Assembly (NCBI GenBank): GCA_964619555.1
Contig: CAZUDV010000018.1
Span: 6,482 to 70,481 of the forward strand
Length of the DNA stretch: 64,000 bases
Source: JAGOPY01 sp964619555
GTDB lineage: Bacteria > Bacteroidota > Bacteroidia > Bacteroidales > JAGOPY01
Direction of reading: 5' to 3'
In this document: piece by piece, positions 26,334 through 35,138 of the stretch
How the letters are laid out: each line of letters opens with the position of its first letter
Numbering within the stretch: the stretch's first letter is position 1
Translations under genes and position numbers: made by a program
The notes under the pieces: model-generated
Told to the model about the DNA's origin: nothing
What the model saw: the letters and a program-made list of their open reading frames with translations, nothing else
Databases searched by the model: none

Positions 26334-26896
26334 AGCGTATTTCCATCACCGGGCCCGAGTCAACCGGCAAATCCTGGCTGGCGGAAAAACTGGCGGCCTG
26401 TTATCAGACTTCCTGGGTGCCGGAATTTGCCAGGGAATATTTAATAAAGCTCGGACGGGAGTATAGGTTTGAGGATATTGTAGAAATTGCCAAAGGTCAA
26501 TTAACGAAGGAAAGGGAACAAGAAGAGGAAGTGAATGAGAAAAATAACCGAATGATCTTTTGCGATACCGACCTGCTGGTAACCCGGATATGGAGCGAAT
26601 TCAAATATGGCCGGTGCGATCCCTGGATCTTGGAACAATTAAGAATCCATCGTTACGACCTATATTTGCTTTGTGACATCGACCTGCCCTGGATGGAGGA
26701 TCCTCTCAGGGAACATCCGGACAAACGGATGGAATTATTCAGTTTGTACAAGGCCGGCCTGGAAGCAATGCCTGTGAAATGGGCGGTGGTCAGCGGCCAG
26801 GGAGATACCAGGTTAAGCAATGCAATAGATATCGTGAACCGGACGTTTGGATTGGACAATCAGGTAACTCCCGTTGAAACTATTGGCGTAAAGTAA
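26324..26896 (+). CDS. NadR-like P-loop kinase
   Basis: The 190-residue product matches the ribosylnicotinamide-kinase-like domain of NadR. It has Walker A GPESTGKS (about 10-17), then VPEFAREYL, a CDTDLLVTRIW segment, and YLLCDIDLPWMEDPLREHPDKR as lid region. The N-terminal adenylyltransferase domain of full NadR is missing. Gene order after a PnuC-like transporter suggests it phosphorylates the imported vitamin. In Bacteroidota comparable NadR-like kinases are thought to act on nicotinamide riboside or on thiamine. The only in-frame start is a TTG inside a heptamer repeat, so start confidence is low. Confidence 0.85.
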   Translation: MNLKRISITGPESTGKSWLAEKLAACYQTSWVPEFAREYLIKLGREYRFEDIVEIAKGQLTKEREQEEEVNEKNNRMIFCDTDLLVTRIWSEFKYGRCDPWILEQLRIHRYDLYLLCDIDLPWMEDPLREHPDKRMELFSLYKAGLEAMPVKWAVVSGQGDTRLSNAIDIVNRTFGLDNQVTPVETIGVK

Positions 26897-26940
26897 AAAA
26901 ATGGCAAACCGATTTTGACCTGAACATTTAACCAGAAAAA

Positions 26941-28128
26941 TTGACAGACAAGTCACACAAAGTTCTTTTTCTGCCCAGGTGGTATCCGCACCGGTATGAT
27001 CCGATGCCGGGCCTCTTTATTGAACGGCATGCCCGCTCGGTGGCAGGTTATGTAAATGTTGCCATTCTTTATGTCCATCCCGATAACCAAATTGACCCAG
27101 GGAAGGTGGAAATCCTTCAATCCGGGGATGAAGAGTTGTTTGAGATCCGGATCTATTACGGGGTAAGTCATTGCAGATGGTCCGCTCTTCGTGCCCTGAT
27201 CAACCATTTCCGTTACCTGAAATGTCATTTGAAGGGACTGAAAATCATCAGGGAACAGATTGGCAGGCCGGACCTGTTACACGTCAACGTGCTGACCCGG
27301 TTAGGGGTCCTGGCCATGTTCCATAAATGGGCGACCGGCACGCCGTACGTCATCACCGAGCACTGGACCCGTTATTTGCCTTTTATGGACAATTTCAGGG
27401 GAGGCCTGAGAAAAATAATGACCCGGATGGCTGTTCGCAATGCCTGCGCCGTTATGCCGGTAACCGATAATCTCAGGGACGCCATGGAAAAACATGGGCT
27501 TAAAAACCGCAACTACCAGATAATTCCGAATGTGGTCGATATGGAAATGTTCCGGATCGGCGCAGAAAAACAATCCCGGGACCGTAAAAATTTTATCCAT
27601 GTATCCTGTTTTGAAGACAAACAAAAGAATATCTCGGGAATCCTCAGGGTCCTGAAAAGGTTATCGGAAAAACGGACCGACTGGGAGTGCACCCTGATCG
27701 GCGATGGGATACATTTCGACCGGTTGAAGAAATACGCTGAAGAACTTGGGATTTTAGGGAATTTTGCCCGCTTTGATGGACTGAAGGAAAATGAAGACCT
27801 GGCCGGTCTGATGCGCCAGGCCTGTTTCCAGGTGATGTTCAGCAGGTTTGAGAACCTGCCGGTTGTCATTCTGGAAAGCCTGGCAAGCGGGGTGCCATTT
27901 TTATCCACTGATGTGGGCGGGATAAGGGAGCATCTGCTGCCGGATTTCGGTATCCTGATTCAAAGCGAAAATGAAGTTGAGTTGGAAGAAAAGATCAACT
28001 ACATGCTCGACCATTATCAGGAATATGACAGGCGTGAACTGAGGGATTATGCACTTGCCCATTTCAGTAAAGAAGTGATCGGGAAAAAACTCTTCGGTGT
28101 ATATAGCCAATGCTTTCCAAAATCCTGA
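26941..28128 (+). CDS. Glycosyltransferase family 4
   Basis: GT-B fold glycosyltransferase of 395 residues. The N-terminal half starts KVLFLPRWYPHRYDPMPGLFIERHA and contains LLHVNVLTRLGVLA. The C-terminal half has the GT4 donor site, CTLIGDGIHFDRLKKY, then FSRFENLPVVILESLASGVPFLSTDVGGIREHL (the E-x7-E motif). The start is a TTG at 26941. It overlaps the flippase gene by 19 bases, so the pair probably builds and exports one glycan, separate from the larger locus at 38-49 kb. Confidence 0.9.
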   Translation: MTDKSHKVLFLPRWYPHRYDPMPGLFIERHARSVAGYVNVAILYVHPDNQIDPGKVEILQSGDEELFEIRIYYGVSHCRWSALRALINHFRYLKCHLKGLKIIREQIGRPDLLHVNVLTRLGVLAMFHKWATGTPYVITEHWTRYLPFMDNFRGGLRKIMTRMAVRNACAVMPVTDNLRDAMEKHGLKNRNYQIIPNVVDMEMFRIGAEKQSRDRKNFIHVSCFEDKQKNISGILRVLKRLSEKRTDWECTLIGDGIHFDRLKKYAEELGILGNFARFDGLKENEDLAGLMRQACFQVMFSRFENLPVVILESLASGVPFLSTDVGGIREHLLPDFGILIQSENEVELEEKINYMLDHYQEYDRRELRDYALAHFSKEVIGKKLFGVYSQCFPKS

Positions 28129-29342
28129 ACACATTCGGCGCAAAATCAATCACTGCACTCATCAACCTGCTGATTGCAGTCTTGCTTTCCCGTTACCTGG
28201 GCCCCGACGGTAAAGGGATACAGAGCCTGATCCTTACGACCATCACCCTGATACTGGTTTTTGCAAACCTGGTGGGCGGGGCCACCCTGGTGTACCTCGT
28301 ACCGCGATATCCGGTCGCCAAACTTATAGTTCCCGCTTATGCCTGGACACTTTTTACGGGAATCGTTTCAGCCTTGATACTCTGGTTTTTCCCCCTGGTC
28401 GAAAGGTCATTCATCCTCCATGTCTGCATCCTGTCGGTCCTGAATGCCATTACCTCAATCCACATTTCTGTAATGATTGGAAAGGAAAAGATCAACCAGG
28501 CCAACCACACTGGGCTTATCCAGCCCGTCACCCTGATCCTTGCCCTGTCGGTTTTCTTTAAGATAACCAATCAACATTCCATAAGTTCCTATATCAACTC
28601 ACTCTATATTTCATTTATTTCAAGCCTGATAATCAGCATCTTCTGGTTCAGGAAGTGCAGCGGACCCATGACAATCTTCCCGGTACGGGATTATCTCCTG
28701 ATATCCCGGGATATGGTACGTTACGGGGCATTGAATCAGGTGGCCCATATTACCCAGATGTTAAGCTTCAGGCTAAGTTACTACGTTTTGGATCAACATC
28801 ACGGTGCAGGGGCTGTCGGGGTTTATTCGAACGGTATTTCTCTTGCCGAATCGATCTGGCTAATTGCGAAAAGCATTTCCCTGGTGCAATACGCCAGAAT
28901 TTCGAATCTGAATGACCGGGAAGAATCGGCCAGGTTAACCATTAAATTCGCCAAAGCCAGCCTGATTGTGAGTCTGGTGCTCATAGCCATCCTTGCGCTG
29001 ATGCCTGCCAGATTTTATACCTTGCTATTCGGAGAAGGTTTTGAAGATATTCGCCTTGTCATCTGGGCATTGGCTCCCGGCGTCCTTTTCTATAATTATT
29101 CAATCCTGATCGGCCATTATTTCTCAGGCACCGGGAGGTACCATATCAATGCTATCACTTCCTCAGTGGGGCTGGTGTTCTCCGTTATCCTTTACTTCAC
29201 CCTGATCCCCTCATACGGTTATTTGGGGGCCGGCCTGGCAACTTCAGCTTCATACCTCATCACGAGCATTCTTTTCATCCTGTGGTTCAGCAGGGATTAC
29301 CGGAAATGGTACTCGCTCTTCCTGCCGTCTTTCAGATCTTAG
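28110..29342 (+). CDS. Polysaccharide flippase (Wzx/MOP superfamily)
   Basis: The 410-residue product has about 12 hydrophobic segments. The start KILNTFGAKSITALINLLIAVLLSRYLGPDGKG is typical of Wzx-like oligosaccharide flippases that move lipid-linked glycans across the inner membrane. It overlaps the upstream glycosyltransferase, and its 3' end overlaps the convergent M15 peptidase gene by 11 bases. Confidence 0.9.
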   Translation: MLSKILNTFGAKSITALINLLIAVLLSRYLGPDGKGIQSLILTTITLILVFANLVGGATLVYLVPRYPVAKLIVPAYAWTLFTGIVSALILWFFPLVERSFILHVCILSVLNAITSIHISVMIGKEKINQANHTGLIQPVTLILALSVFFKITNQHSISSYINSLYISFISSLIISIFWFRKCSGPMTIFPVRDYLLISRDMVRYGALNQVAHITQMLSFRLSYYVLDQHHGAGAVGVYSNGISLAESIWLIAKSISLVQYARISNLNDREESARLTIKFAKASLIVSLVLIAILALMPARFYTLLFGEGFEDIRLVIWALAPGVLFYNYSILIGHYFSGTGRYHINAITSSVGLVFSVILYFTLIPSYGYLGAGLATSASYLITSILFILWFSRDYRKWYSLFLPSFRS

Positions 29343-30120
29343 CTGCCTGGACATGCATCCAGTCGTAATTCCTGTCACGGCCAAGGCTTACCCAACCTTC
29401 CGCTTCCCAGAACTCCCACCATTTCTCATACTCCGGACGGGCAAATACGGCCTTGTCCCTTCCCCACTCTAATTTGTTACGGTTCGGGTCAAAATCAACG
29501 GCGATACCCCAGCTATGCATCGACCAGCGGGTACCGCCCCGGATCGGACGTTCATTATAGCATCCTCCGAACCAATCCAATCTCAGCTCCCTGATCTGAT
29601 CCAAACCATAATGGTCAAGTACCCTGGCCAGTACCCGCTTGGCGCTGTCATGCACCTTCTGGTGGCAGGAAAAAGCCTGGATGACCGTCGAAGTATCCCA
29701 GGCCAGCTTCATCGGATAGGGCAATTGAAGCTTCACCAGGCTGGAGCCCCTCGAACCGTAGAAGGAATCGAATTGCGAGGTATACTGGACCGGCCAGAGA
29801 TTCGGATTCATCGGGGTACGGTCCTCCGGCCGCCAGGGCTTAGGCAGTTCACCATGTTCCAGGAAATAAACATATTGGTTATAGGCATTTTCCGTGTCAG
29901 GTCCCCAATAACCGTCAATGTCCCCTGGATTTATACCATTGGACTTGCATAATAATTGCACAAATCCTACAATTTTCCGCTTTAGCACCCAGGTGAGGTC
30001 CATTCCCGGGTATTTATTCAGTGCTTTTTCGGTCTCCTCTGCCGCAACTCCGTCAATATCACCGCTGTATAATCCTAATTTCTTCAGCTCGGTCTGGACA
30101 AATTCAATTCTCTTTTTCAT
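29332..30120 (-). CDS. M15-type peptidase with N-terminal peptidoglycan-binding-like repeats
   Basis: The 262-residue product has two short peptidoglycan-binding-like repeats, each with a GxxxGDIDG core (LYSGDIDGVAAEETEKALNKY and INPGDIDGYWGPDTENAYNQY). The C-terminal zinc D-Ala-D-Ala carboxypeptidase domain shows SMHSWGIAVDFDP (His and Asp ligands) and WMHVQ (third ligand). The architecture is that of phage-type endolysins and M15 cell-wall enzymes. No signal peptide is seen from the chosen ATG at 30120 (MKKRIEFVQTEL). An in-frame extension to 30183 exists but looks non-coding. No other phage genes are nearby. Confidence 0.85.
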   Translation of the reverse strand: MKKRIEFVQTELKKLGLYSGDIDGVAAEETEKALNKYPGMDLTWVLKRKIVGFVQLLCKSNGINPGDIDGYWGPDTENAYNQYVYFLEHGELPKPWRPEDRTPMNPNLWPVQYTSQFDSFYGSRGSSLVKLQLPYPMKLAWDTSTVIQAFSCHQKVHDSAKRVLARVLDHYGLDQIRELRLDWFGGCYNERPIRGGTRWSMHSWGIAVDFDPNRNKLEWGRDKAVFARPEYEKWWEFWEAEGWVSLGRDRNYDWMHVQAAKI

Positions 30121-30324
30121 GGTCTTTAATTTGTTTGGCTTGACAATTAGAAAGGGGGTGGTCAATCCTACGAAGTTACGCATTAATAAATATGGAAATC
30201 AAGGGAATCTTGTTAAAGATTTGTTAAGTAAGGATTGTACTATGCTGCAAGAAAATCATGGTTTTTTCCACCATTCCAGGCAACATCTTCCCTATTCAAC
30301 CGATCTTCGCAAGGGATAATTTGG

Positions 30325-30332
30325 TATTTTTG
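30325..30332 (+). promoter_or_regulatory. -7 box upstream of OsmC gene
   Basis: TATTTTTG matches TAnnTTTG, 63 bases before the OsmC start codon. Confidence 0.4.
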
Positions 30333-30395
30333 CATCTCCATCCGGTAAAGAATTCCGGATATTAAAGAGAAATAAGTCTTACCAAAAACAACGAA

Positions 30396-30830
30396 ATGAA
30401 ACGTAAAGCAACAGCCATCTGGCAGGGTAGCGGAATGGAAGGCAAGGGTAGCCTGAATTCGACCAGCGGGGTATTTAATGACACTCCATATTCTTTCACA
30501 ACCAGGTTTAAAAATGAAGACGGCAAAGCCGGAACCAATCCGGAGGAACTTATTGCTGCGGCTCACGCAGGATGTTTTGCCATGGCACTCAGCTTTGGAC
30601 TGACTGGCGCGGGTTTTGTCCCGACGGAATTGAAAGTGGAAGCAGCCGTCAATTTGGAACATATGGTCGATCACTTTGAAATCACCGGCGTTCACCTGGA
30701 ACTTACCGGCAAGGTCCCGGGAATTTCCGAAGAGAAATTCCTCGAAATAGCAGGCGCGGCCAAGGCAAATTGTCCCGTTTCCAAAGCTTTGAAAGCATTG
30801 GATATAACCCTTTCGGCGAAATTAGCCTGA
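30396..30830 (+). CDS. OsmC family peroxiredoxin
   Basis: The 144-residue product is an OsmC-type thiol peroxidase. The first redox Cys lies in NPEELIAAAHAGCFAMALSFGL and the second in AKANCPVSKALKAL. The start MKRKATAIWQGSGMEGKG and the F/Y-rich strand NDTPYSFTTRFKNEDG fit OsmC, not Ohr. It detoxifies organic hydroperoxides in the cytoplasm. It appears monocistronic, with a gap of 57 bases to the next gene. Confidence 0.93.
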   Translation: MKRKATAIWQGSGMEGKGSLNSTSGVFNDTPYSFTTRFKNEDGKAGTNPEELIAAAHAGCFAMALSFGLTGAGFVPTELKVEAAVNLEHMVDHFEITGVHLELTGKVPGISEEKFLEIAGAAKANCPVSKALKALDITLSAKLA

Positions 30831-30887
30831 TTGACGCACTCTGGCAGGGTCTTTGATCAAATCGATTGAACATAACATATAGATAAA

Positions 30888-31544
30888 ATGAAAAAACTTA
30901 CAGTTCTGATTTTATTATTAGCGGGTATATTCCTGGCCCCGCAGGTCATCGCACAGGTGGATTCGCAGGATAAAGCGAAAGATCAGAAAACCGAACAAAA
31001 AGATGAAAATAAATCAGGAGATAAATCGGTTCCTGCGGTACAGAGCAGCAAAAATGCCCCTGGTACGGCCACTTCAGGAAGCTCTTCGAAATCAAAAGGA
31101 AGCAAAGGCGATAAGGGAACCGTTCAAAGCAGCGGAATGACGAGTGCCAACGCCCCTAAAACAGGCAAAATGTTTGATGCGAAGGGAAATCTCCTGATGA
31201 CCATTGACCAGGGAGGATGGATACGGAATCCCAAAAACCGGTTGCTTGGCCAGTACACCCAGGATGGGCAGTATTACACCAAGAACAGGGCCCTGGCCGG
31301 CACGGTCGAAAATGGTGTCATCCGTGACAGGAATGGTAAAATATTTGCCCGGATCAGCCAGGACGGAAAAATAACCGATGCCAGCGGCAACCTGATGGGA
31401 ACCGTAAATGCTGACGGTACCGTGCTCGATTCCCGGAATGCCAAAATCGGCTCCTCACAGGGAGTGGAAAAGAATGTGGCAGCGATCATGTTCTTTTTTG
31501 CCAAACCGTCGCAAAGCGGTACGGCCGGTTCTTCCAGGAAGTGA
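30888..31544 (+). CDS. Secreted protein with Gly/Asp turn repeats (beta-flower-like)
   Basis: The 218-residue product has a signal peptide (LTVLILLLAGIFLAPQVIAQ) and a low-complexity Lys/Ser/Gly linker (about 24-90). A repeat region follows with units of the form xxFDAKGNLLMTID, VIRDRNGKIFARISQDGKI and DASGNLMGTVNADGTVLDS. These short strand-turn repeats resemble the small '5-fold beta-flower' proteins of Bacteroidota. This attribution is from memory of the repeat pattern and is not certain. Function is unknown. Confidence 0.72.
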   Translation: MKKLTVLILLLAGIFLAPQVIAQVDSQDKAKDQKTEQKDENKSGDKSVPAVQSSKNAPGTATSGSSSKSKGSKGDKGTVQSSGMTSANAPKTGKMFDAKGNLLMTIDQGGWIRNPKNRLLGQYTQDGQYYTKNRALAGTVENGVIRDRNGKIFARISQDGKITDASGNLMGTVNADGTVLDSRNAKIGSSQGVEKNVAAIMFFFAKPSQSGTAGSSRK

Positions 31545-31554
31545 CCTTCAGGAA

Positions 31555-32265
31555 CTAAAACAAAACACCCACTCCAAGCTCAATGAAATTCAGTGATCCT
31601 TTCTGTTCAATGGAAGGATCCACTGAATTTTCGCCTAACAGATTATCGAACAGGTTACTGTCGTAAGTGAGTTCCACAATCATCGACGTAGTGCCTTTTA
31701 ATGTGATCATGGCGCCTCCGCCAAGGATCAGGGACTCCCGGATAAATGAAATTTCATCTTTGATGTCGATCTTATCCTTTTCATAAGGATCCTCCAACTT
31801 GTTAAGGGGATCGATCGAATCATCAGCCTTAGCTTTTAACCGGATCCCGGTGCCCAATCCTATCTTGCCGAACAGGAAGAAATTTTCCTTGATCTCCGTT
31901 TTCATTTTAAATGTAACGGGAATCTGTAAGTACTGCAAATGATAGGTTCTGGTAAGCAATCCCTGGATTGAATCCATCATTCCATCGTCTGTTTCATAAA
32001 TCCGGAATTCCGGGTAGGACAGCTTTCCGCCAAGGTATTGTACATTGAAGCCAGACTGTAGGGCATAATTTTCGGTGAAATTATATTCTGCCAGAAAGCC
32101 CCAGGCAAATCCTCCCCTGATTCCTTCACCTTCGTAGTCTTCAGCGTTGGGATGCAACCAGTCAATACTGGCTCCCAAACGGAATCCAAACGCAAAATCC
32201 TTTTCCTGAGCAAACAACTGGACCGTAATAACCAGTAATACGATTGTTAGGTAAAACTTCTTCAT
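31555..32265 (-). CDS. Outer-membrane beta-barrel protein (porin family, PorT-like)
   Basis: The 236-residue product has a signal peptide (FYLTIVLLVITVQLFAQ), followed by amphipathic strands of an 8-10-stranded barrel such as FAFGFRLGASIDW, YALQSGFNVQYLG and LQYLQIPVTFKMKTE. It ends with the aromatic strand FIELGVGVLF, the usual C-terminal barrel strand. It is 11 bases from the convergent preceding gene. Confidence 0.85.
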   Translation of the reverse strand: MKKFYLTIVLLVITVQLFAQEKDFAFGFRLGASIDWLHPNAEDYEGEGIRGGFAWGFLAEYNFTENYALQSGFNVQYLGGKLSYPEFRIYETDDGMMDSIQGLLTRTYHLQYLQIPVTFKMKTEIKENFFLFGKIGLGTGIRLKAKADDSIDPLNKLEDPYEKDKIDIKDEISFIRESLILGGGAMITLKGTTSMIVELTYDSNLFDNLLGENSVDPSIEQKGSLNFIELGVGVLF

Positions 32266-32373
32266 GATTTAAGATTAATTAATTAATTGCCCCTAAAATT
32301 AATTGTTTTAATTTTAAGTGTTTCATTTTTTCAATATTAAAATAACAGTTCCCCCCCCCAAAAAAACGGAAGG

Positions 32374-32943
32374 ATGGACAAAGAAATAATTACAGCCGTT
32401 GCCCTTGGAATAGGATTGGCCGCCAGTTGCGGTTTCAGGGTTTTCGTGCCGCTTTTCGCCGCGAGCATTGCTGCCCGCCTGGGTTTTTTCCCGCTGCAGG
32501 AAGGATTCTTGTGGCTCGCGAGCTGGCCGGCCATCATTTGTTTCGGCGCAGCAACTTTTGCGGAGATCCTTGCCTATTATATCCCATTTATCGACAACCT
32601 CCTCGACAGCATAACCACCCCAATGGCCATAGGGGCAGGGACATTGCTGCTCACTTCCGTATTGCCAGTCGATGACGATATGCTGAAATGGGTCACGGGC
32701 TTGATCATTGGCGGCGGGGCCGCAGCCACCATCCAGGGGGGAAGCGTCCTGACCAGGCTGTTCTCAACCACTTCTTCCGCCGGCACCGGGAACCACCTGG
32801 TGACAACCGGTGAAAATACCGCAGCCATCGGCTCCTCCGTACTCACTTTTGTCATTCCTTTTGTAATCGCAGTTGCTTTTATCCTCCTGGCGATTTTCAT
32901 TATCGTGATGTTCGGAAAAAAAATACTGCCCAGATTGAGGTGA
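32374..32943 (+). CDS. DUF4126 family membrane protein
   Basis: The 189-residue polytopic protein has the DUF4126 core GIGLAASCGFRVFVPLFAASIAA, then AEILAYYIPFIDNLLDSITTP and GTLLLTSVL. Roughly five membrane helices are visible. Function is unknown. A run of C residues followed by A residues (around 32351-32366) precedes the start. Confidence 0.87.
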   Translation: MDKEIITAVALGIGLAASCGFRVFVPLFAASIAARLGFFPLQEGFLWLASWPAIICFGAATFAEILAYYIPFIDNLLDSITTPMAIGAGTLLLTSVLPVDDDMLKWVTGLIIGGGAAATIQGGSVLTRLFSTTSSAGTGNHLVTTGENTAAIGSSVLTFVIPFVIAVAFILLAIFIIVMFGKKILPRLR

Positions 32944-33035
32944 TCATTCTGCGGAAAAATTAATTGTTCAGTATATTCTTATAAAAATTGTAATTTTAAG
33001 ATTTTAGTATCCACTTTCTTAAATTGGAGGTAATT

Positions 33036-33293
33036 ATGGGAATCTTATCATGGATCTTAATCGGACTGATTGCCGGCTTTCTGGCGAAATTCATTCTGCC
33101 CGGAGATGATCCCGGGGGTTTTATCGTGACGATCCTTATTGGAATTGCTGGTGGAGTTGTCGGCGGTTTCATCGGATCAGCCCTTGGACTGGGATCTGTT
33201 TCCGGTTTCGATATCCGAAGCCTGTTGCTGGCTGTCGGCGGATCAATCTTGTTGCTTTTGATTTACCGCATACTAAGAAGGAAGAAAACTTAG
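33036..33293 (+). CDS. GlsB/YeaQ/YmgE (Tag) family membrane protein
   Basis: A small 85-residue membrane protein with the transglycosylase-associated-protein pattern. It has ILSWILIGLIAGFLAKFILPGDDPGGF, then IGIAGGVVGGFIGSALG, and a final helix before RRKKT. It is stress-associated in other bacteria, with unknown mechanism. The ATG at 33036 is chosen because GGAGG at 33026-33030 is well placed; a TTG at 33024 overlaps that site and is rejected. It is convergent with the M48 protease gene, two bases between stops. Confidence 0.9.
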   Translation: MGILSWILIGLIAGFLAKFILPGDDPGGFIVTILIGIAGGVVGGFIGSALGLGSVSGFDIRSLLLAVGGSILLLLIYRILRRKKT

Positions 33294-33295
33294 CC

Positions 33296-34765
33296 TTATT
33301 CCCCGATTACTTTGATCAGTTTACCTGCGGGGACGTTCGACGATAGCTCCAGATTATTCAACAGGGCCATTTCATTCATGCGGTTCTGAGGTACCCCGAG
33401 AGATTTAAACACCTCTGTGGCCGTGCCAGCTTTAGAAGCTTGTTTAACGACAATCTTCTTTGGCTTGACATTCAATTTTACAGGATCGGTCAGGGTATTA
33501 AAGGTCGTCATGGTGGTTTCAAAATTTCGGATGTAATTATTGAAATCGGGTTCCATTGTCACACCATGAAATACATAATGGTAATTATTGTAGGATATAA
33601 AGTACGATATTACCTTGAGGGCCTGTTGTTCGCCGGTATACGGATCCGTTGAAACCTGCCGGGAAATGGTGACCAGTGCGGGCAGTCCGTTTACCTTAAT
33701 ATTTTTGCTATTCTGAAGAGACAGGCCCAGGTCATTCAAAGTCGTCCAGGCGGCATCCTGCAACGAGGTTCCCCTGGCCATTGCAAAGACCATGAGGGCC
33801 CTGCCATCCGTATTGGAAATATTGACCTGGGCCGGGGTGTTCTCGAGTTTCCATCCGGGAGGAAATGCAAACCTGAACCTAAGATCGGGATGGTAGAAAG
33901 TATTGCCTTCCACGTAACCCTGCCGGGGATCTTCCCCGTAAACGATACCGTTGATCATTTTCAGGTAACTGTCGGAATTGACTTTATAAGCTGCCAGGTT
34001 CAGGCTGTCCTGCCACCTGGATGCAAGTTGGTTGACGGTCTCGTAACGGTCTCCGGGATCCGGATGGGTTGAAAGGAAAGTGGGGACCCCGCCCTGCTCA
34101 CTGGCCATTTGCATTTTCTGTAACACTTTAAAAAAATCCGCCATCTTGTGGGCATCAAACCCAATCTTCGTCGAGTATTCCACCCCAAGCCGGTCTGCTT
34201 CCCGCTCATCATCCCGGCTGAACTTCAGAAAGAGCAATTCCATGCCAACCATCGCATAATCAGCATATTTCCGGAATTCTTCCGAGGCGATCATCCCCGC
34301 TACGATCAGCAATTGTCCGACCTGTTGCTTGCTCATCTGGCTGACGGAATGCCGGGCCGTGATATGACCCATTTCGTGACCGATTATCCCGGCCAGTTCG
34401 GCCTCACTGTTGATCTGTGCGAGTATACCACGGGTCAGGTAGATATACCCGCCTGGTACTGCGAATGCATTGACCACCGGTGAATCCAGGACTTTGACAT
34501 GAAAGTCCAGACCGGGCCAGTGGGATACTTTTGCCAGTTCGCTGCCCTTCTGCTGAACAATGGCCTGCAACTGGTCATCCTGATACAATCCGAACGTCGC
34601 AATAACCTGGGGGTCATATTCTTTTCCCATCTGAATTTCCTGCGCCTCCGACATCAGCATGAACTGTTTCTTGCCGGTCACATGACTTACGGCACAGGAT
34701 AGACTCAGCAGGACCAGGATTAAAAAATTGATAATCCGCAATGAAAACGATCTATATGTATTCAT
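33296..34765 (-). CDS. M48 family zinc metalloprotease lipoprotein (BepA/YfgC-like)
   Basis: The product has a lipoprotein signal with lipobox LSLSC (about 16-20), then an M48 peptidase domain. The zinc site HEMGH lies in IIGHEMGHITARHS and the third ligand Glu in DEREADRLG. A second domain (about 270-440) resembles the C-terminal module of Bacteroidota M48 proteins, and the tail (SKAGTATEVFKSLGVPQ, NVPAGKLIKVIG) looks LysM-like. It probably does outer-membrane protein quality control in the periplasm. The ATG at 34765 (MNTYRSFSLRIINF) is preferred over 34801. Confidence 0.91.
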   Translation of the reverse strand: MNTYRSFSLRIINFLILVLLSLSCAVSHVTGKKQFMLMSEAQEIQMGKEYDPQVIATFGLYQDDQLQAIVQQKGSELAKVSHWPGLDFHVKVLDSPVVNAFAVPGGYIYLTRGILAQINSEAELAGIIGHEMGHITARHSVSQMSKQQVGQLLIVAGMIASEEFRKYADYAMVGMELLFLKFSRDDEREADRLGVEYSTKIGFDAHKMADFFKVLQKMQMASEQGGVPTFLSTHPDPGDRYETVNQLASRWQDSLNLAAYKVNSDSYLKMINGIVYGEDPRQGYVEGNTFYHPDLRFRFAFPPGWKLENTPAQVNISNTDGRALMVFAMARGTSLQDAAWTTLNDLGLSLQNSKNIKVNGLPALVTISRQVSTDPYTGEQQALKVISYFISYNNYHYVFHGVTMEPDFNNYIRNFETTMTTFNTLTDPVKLNVKPKKIVVKQASKAGTATEVFKSLGVPQNRMNEMALLNNLELSSNVPAGKLIKVIGE

Positions 34766-35138
34766 GATCAAACTTGTTAATTTGAAGATAGAAAGATACA
34801 AAATTTATTGGGAATTTCAAGTCCAAAAGGAAGCTCCTAAATATAACCCCCAGAAAGGCGGGTTGCCAGTTCGGGGGGCTACAAAAAAAATCTCTCAAAA
34901 ATTCTATTGCTATGAATGAAAGATTACGCCAAAGATAGTTAAATTCATTCCGGAAAGCAAGGAAAAACTCATTTAAATGATAATCAATGTGATATTTATT
35001 TTAAAAATAATCTCAAACACCTTGAGGAATATGAGTTCCTTTGAAATTGACCTATTTTTGAACGGTGTTTTTAATCCTGACCGATGAAAAACAATTAAGT
35101 CGTGACTGTCTCATGAAAAATAATCCAAACTGAAGGCT
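34766..35138. other. AT-rich intergenic region with one candidate -7 box
   Basis: No open frame with coding character was found. TATTTTTG at 35053-35060 (+) matches the -7 consensus upstream of the esterase gene. Nothing else was recognised. Confidence 0.5.
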
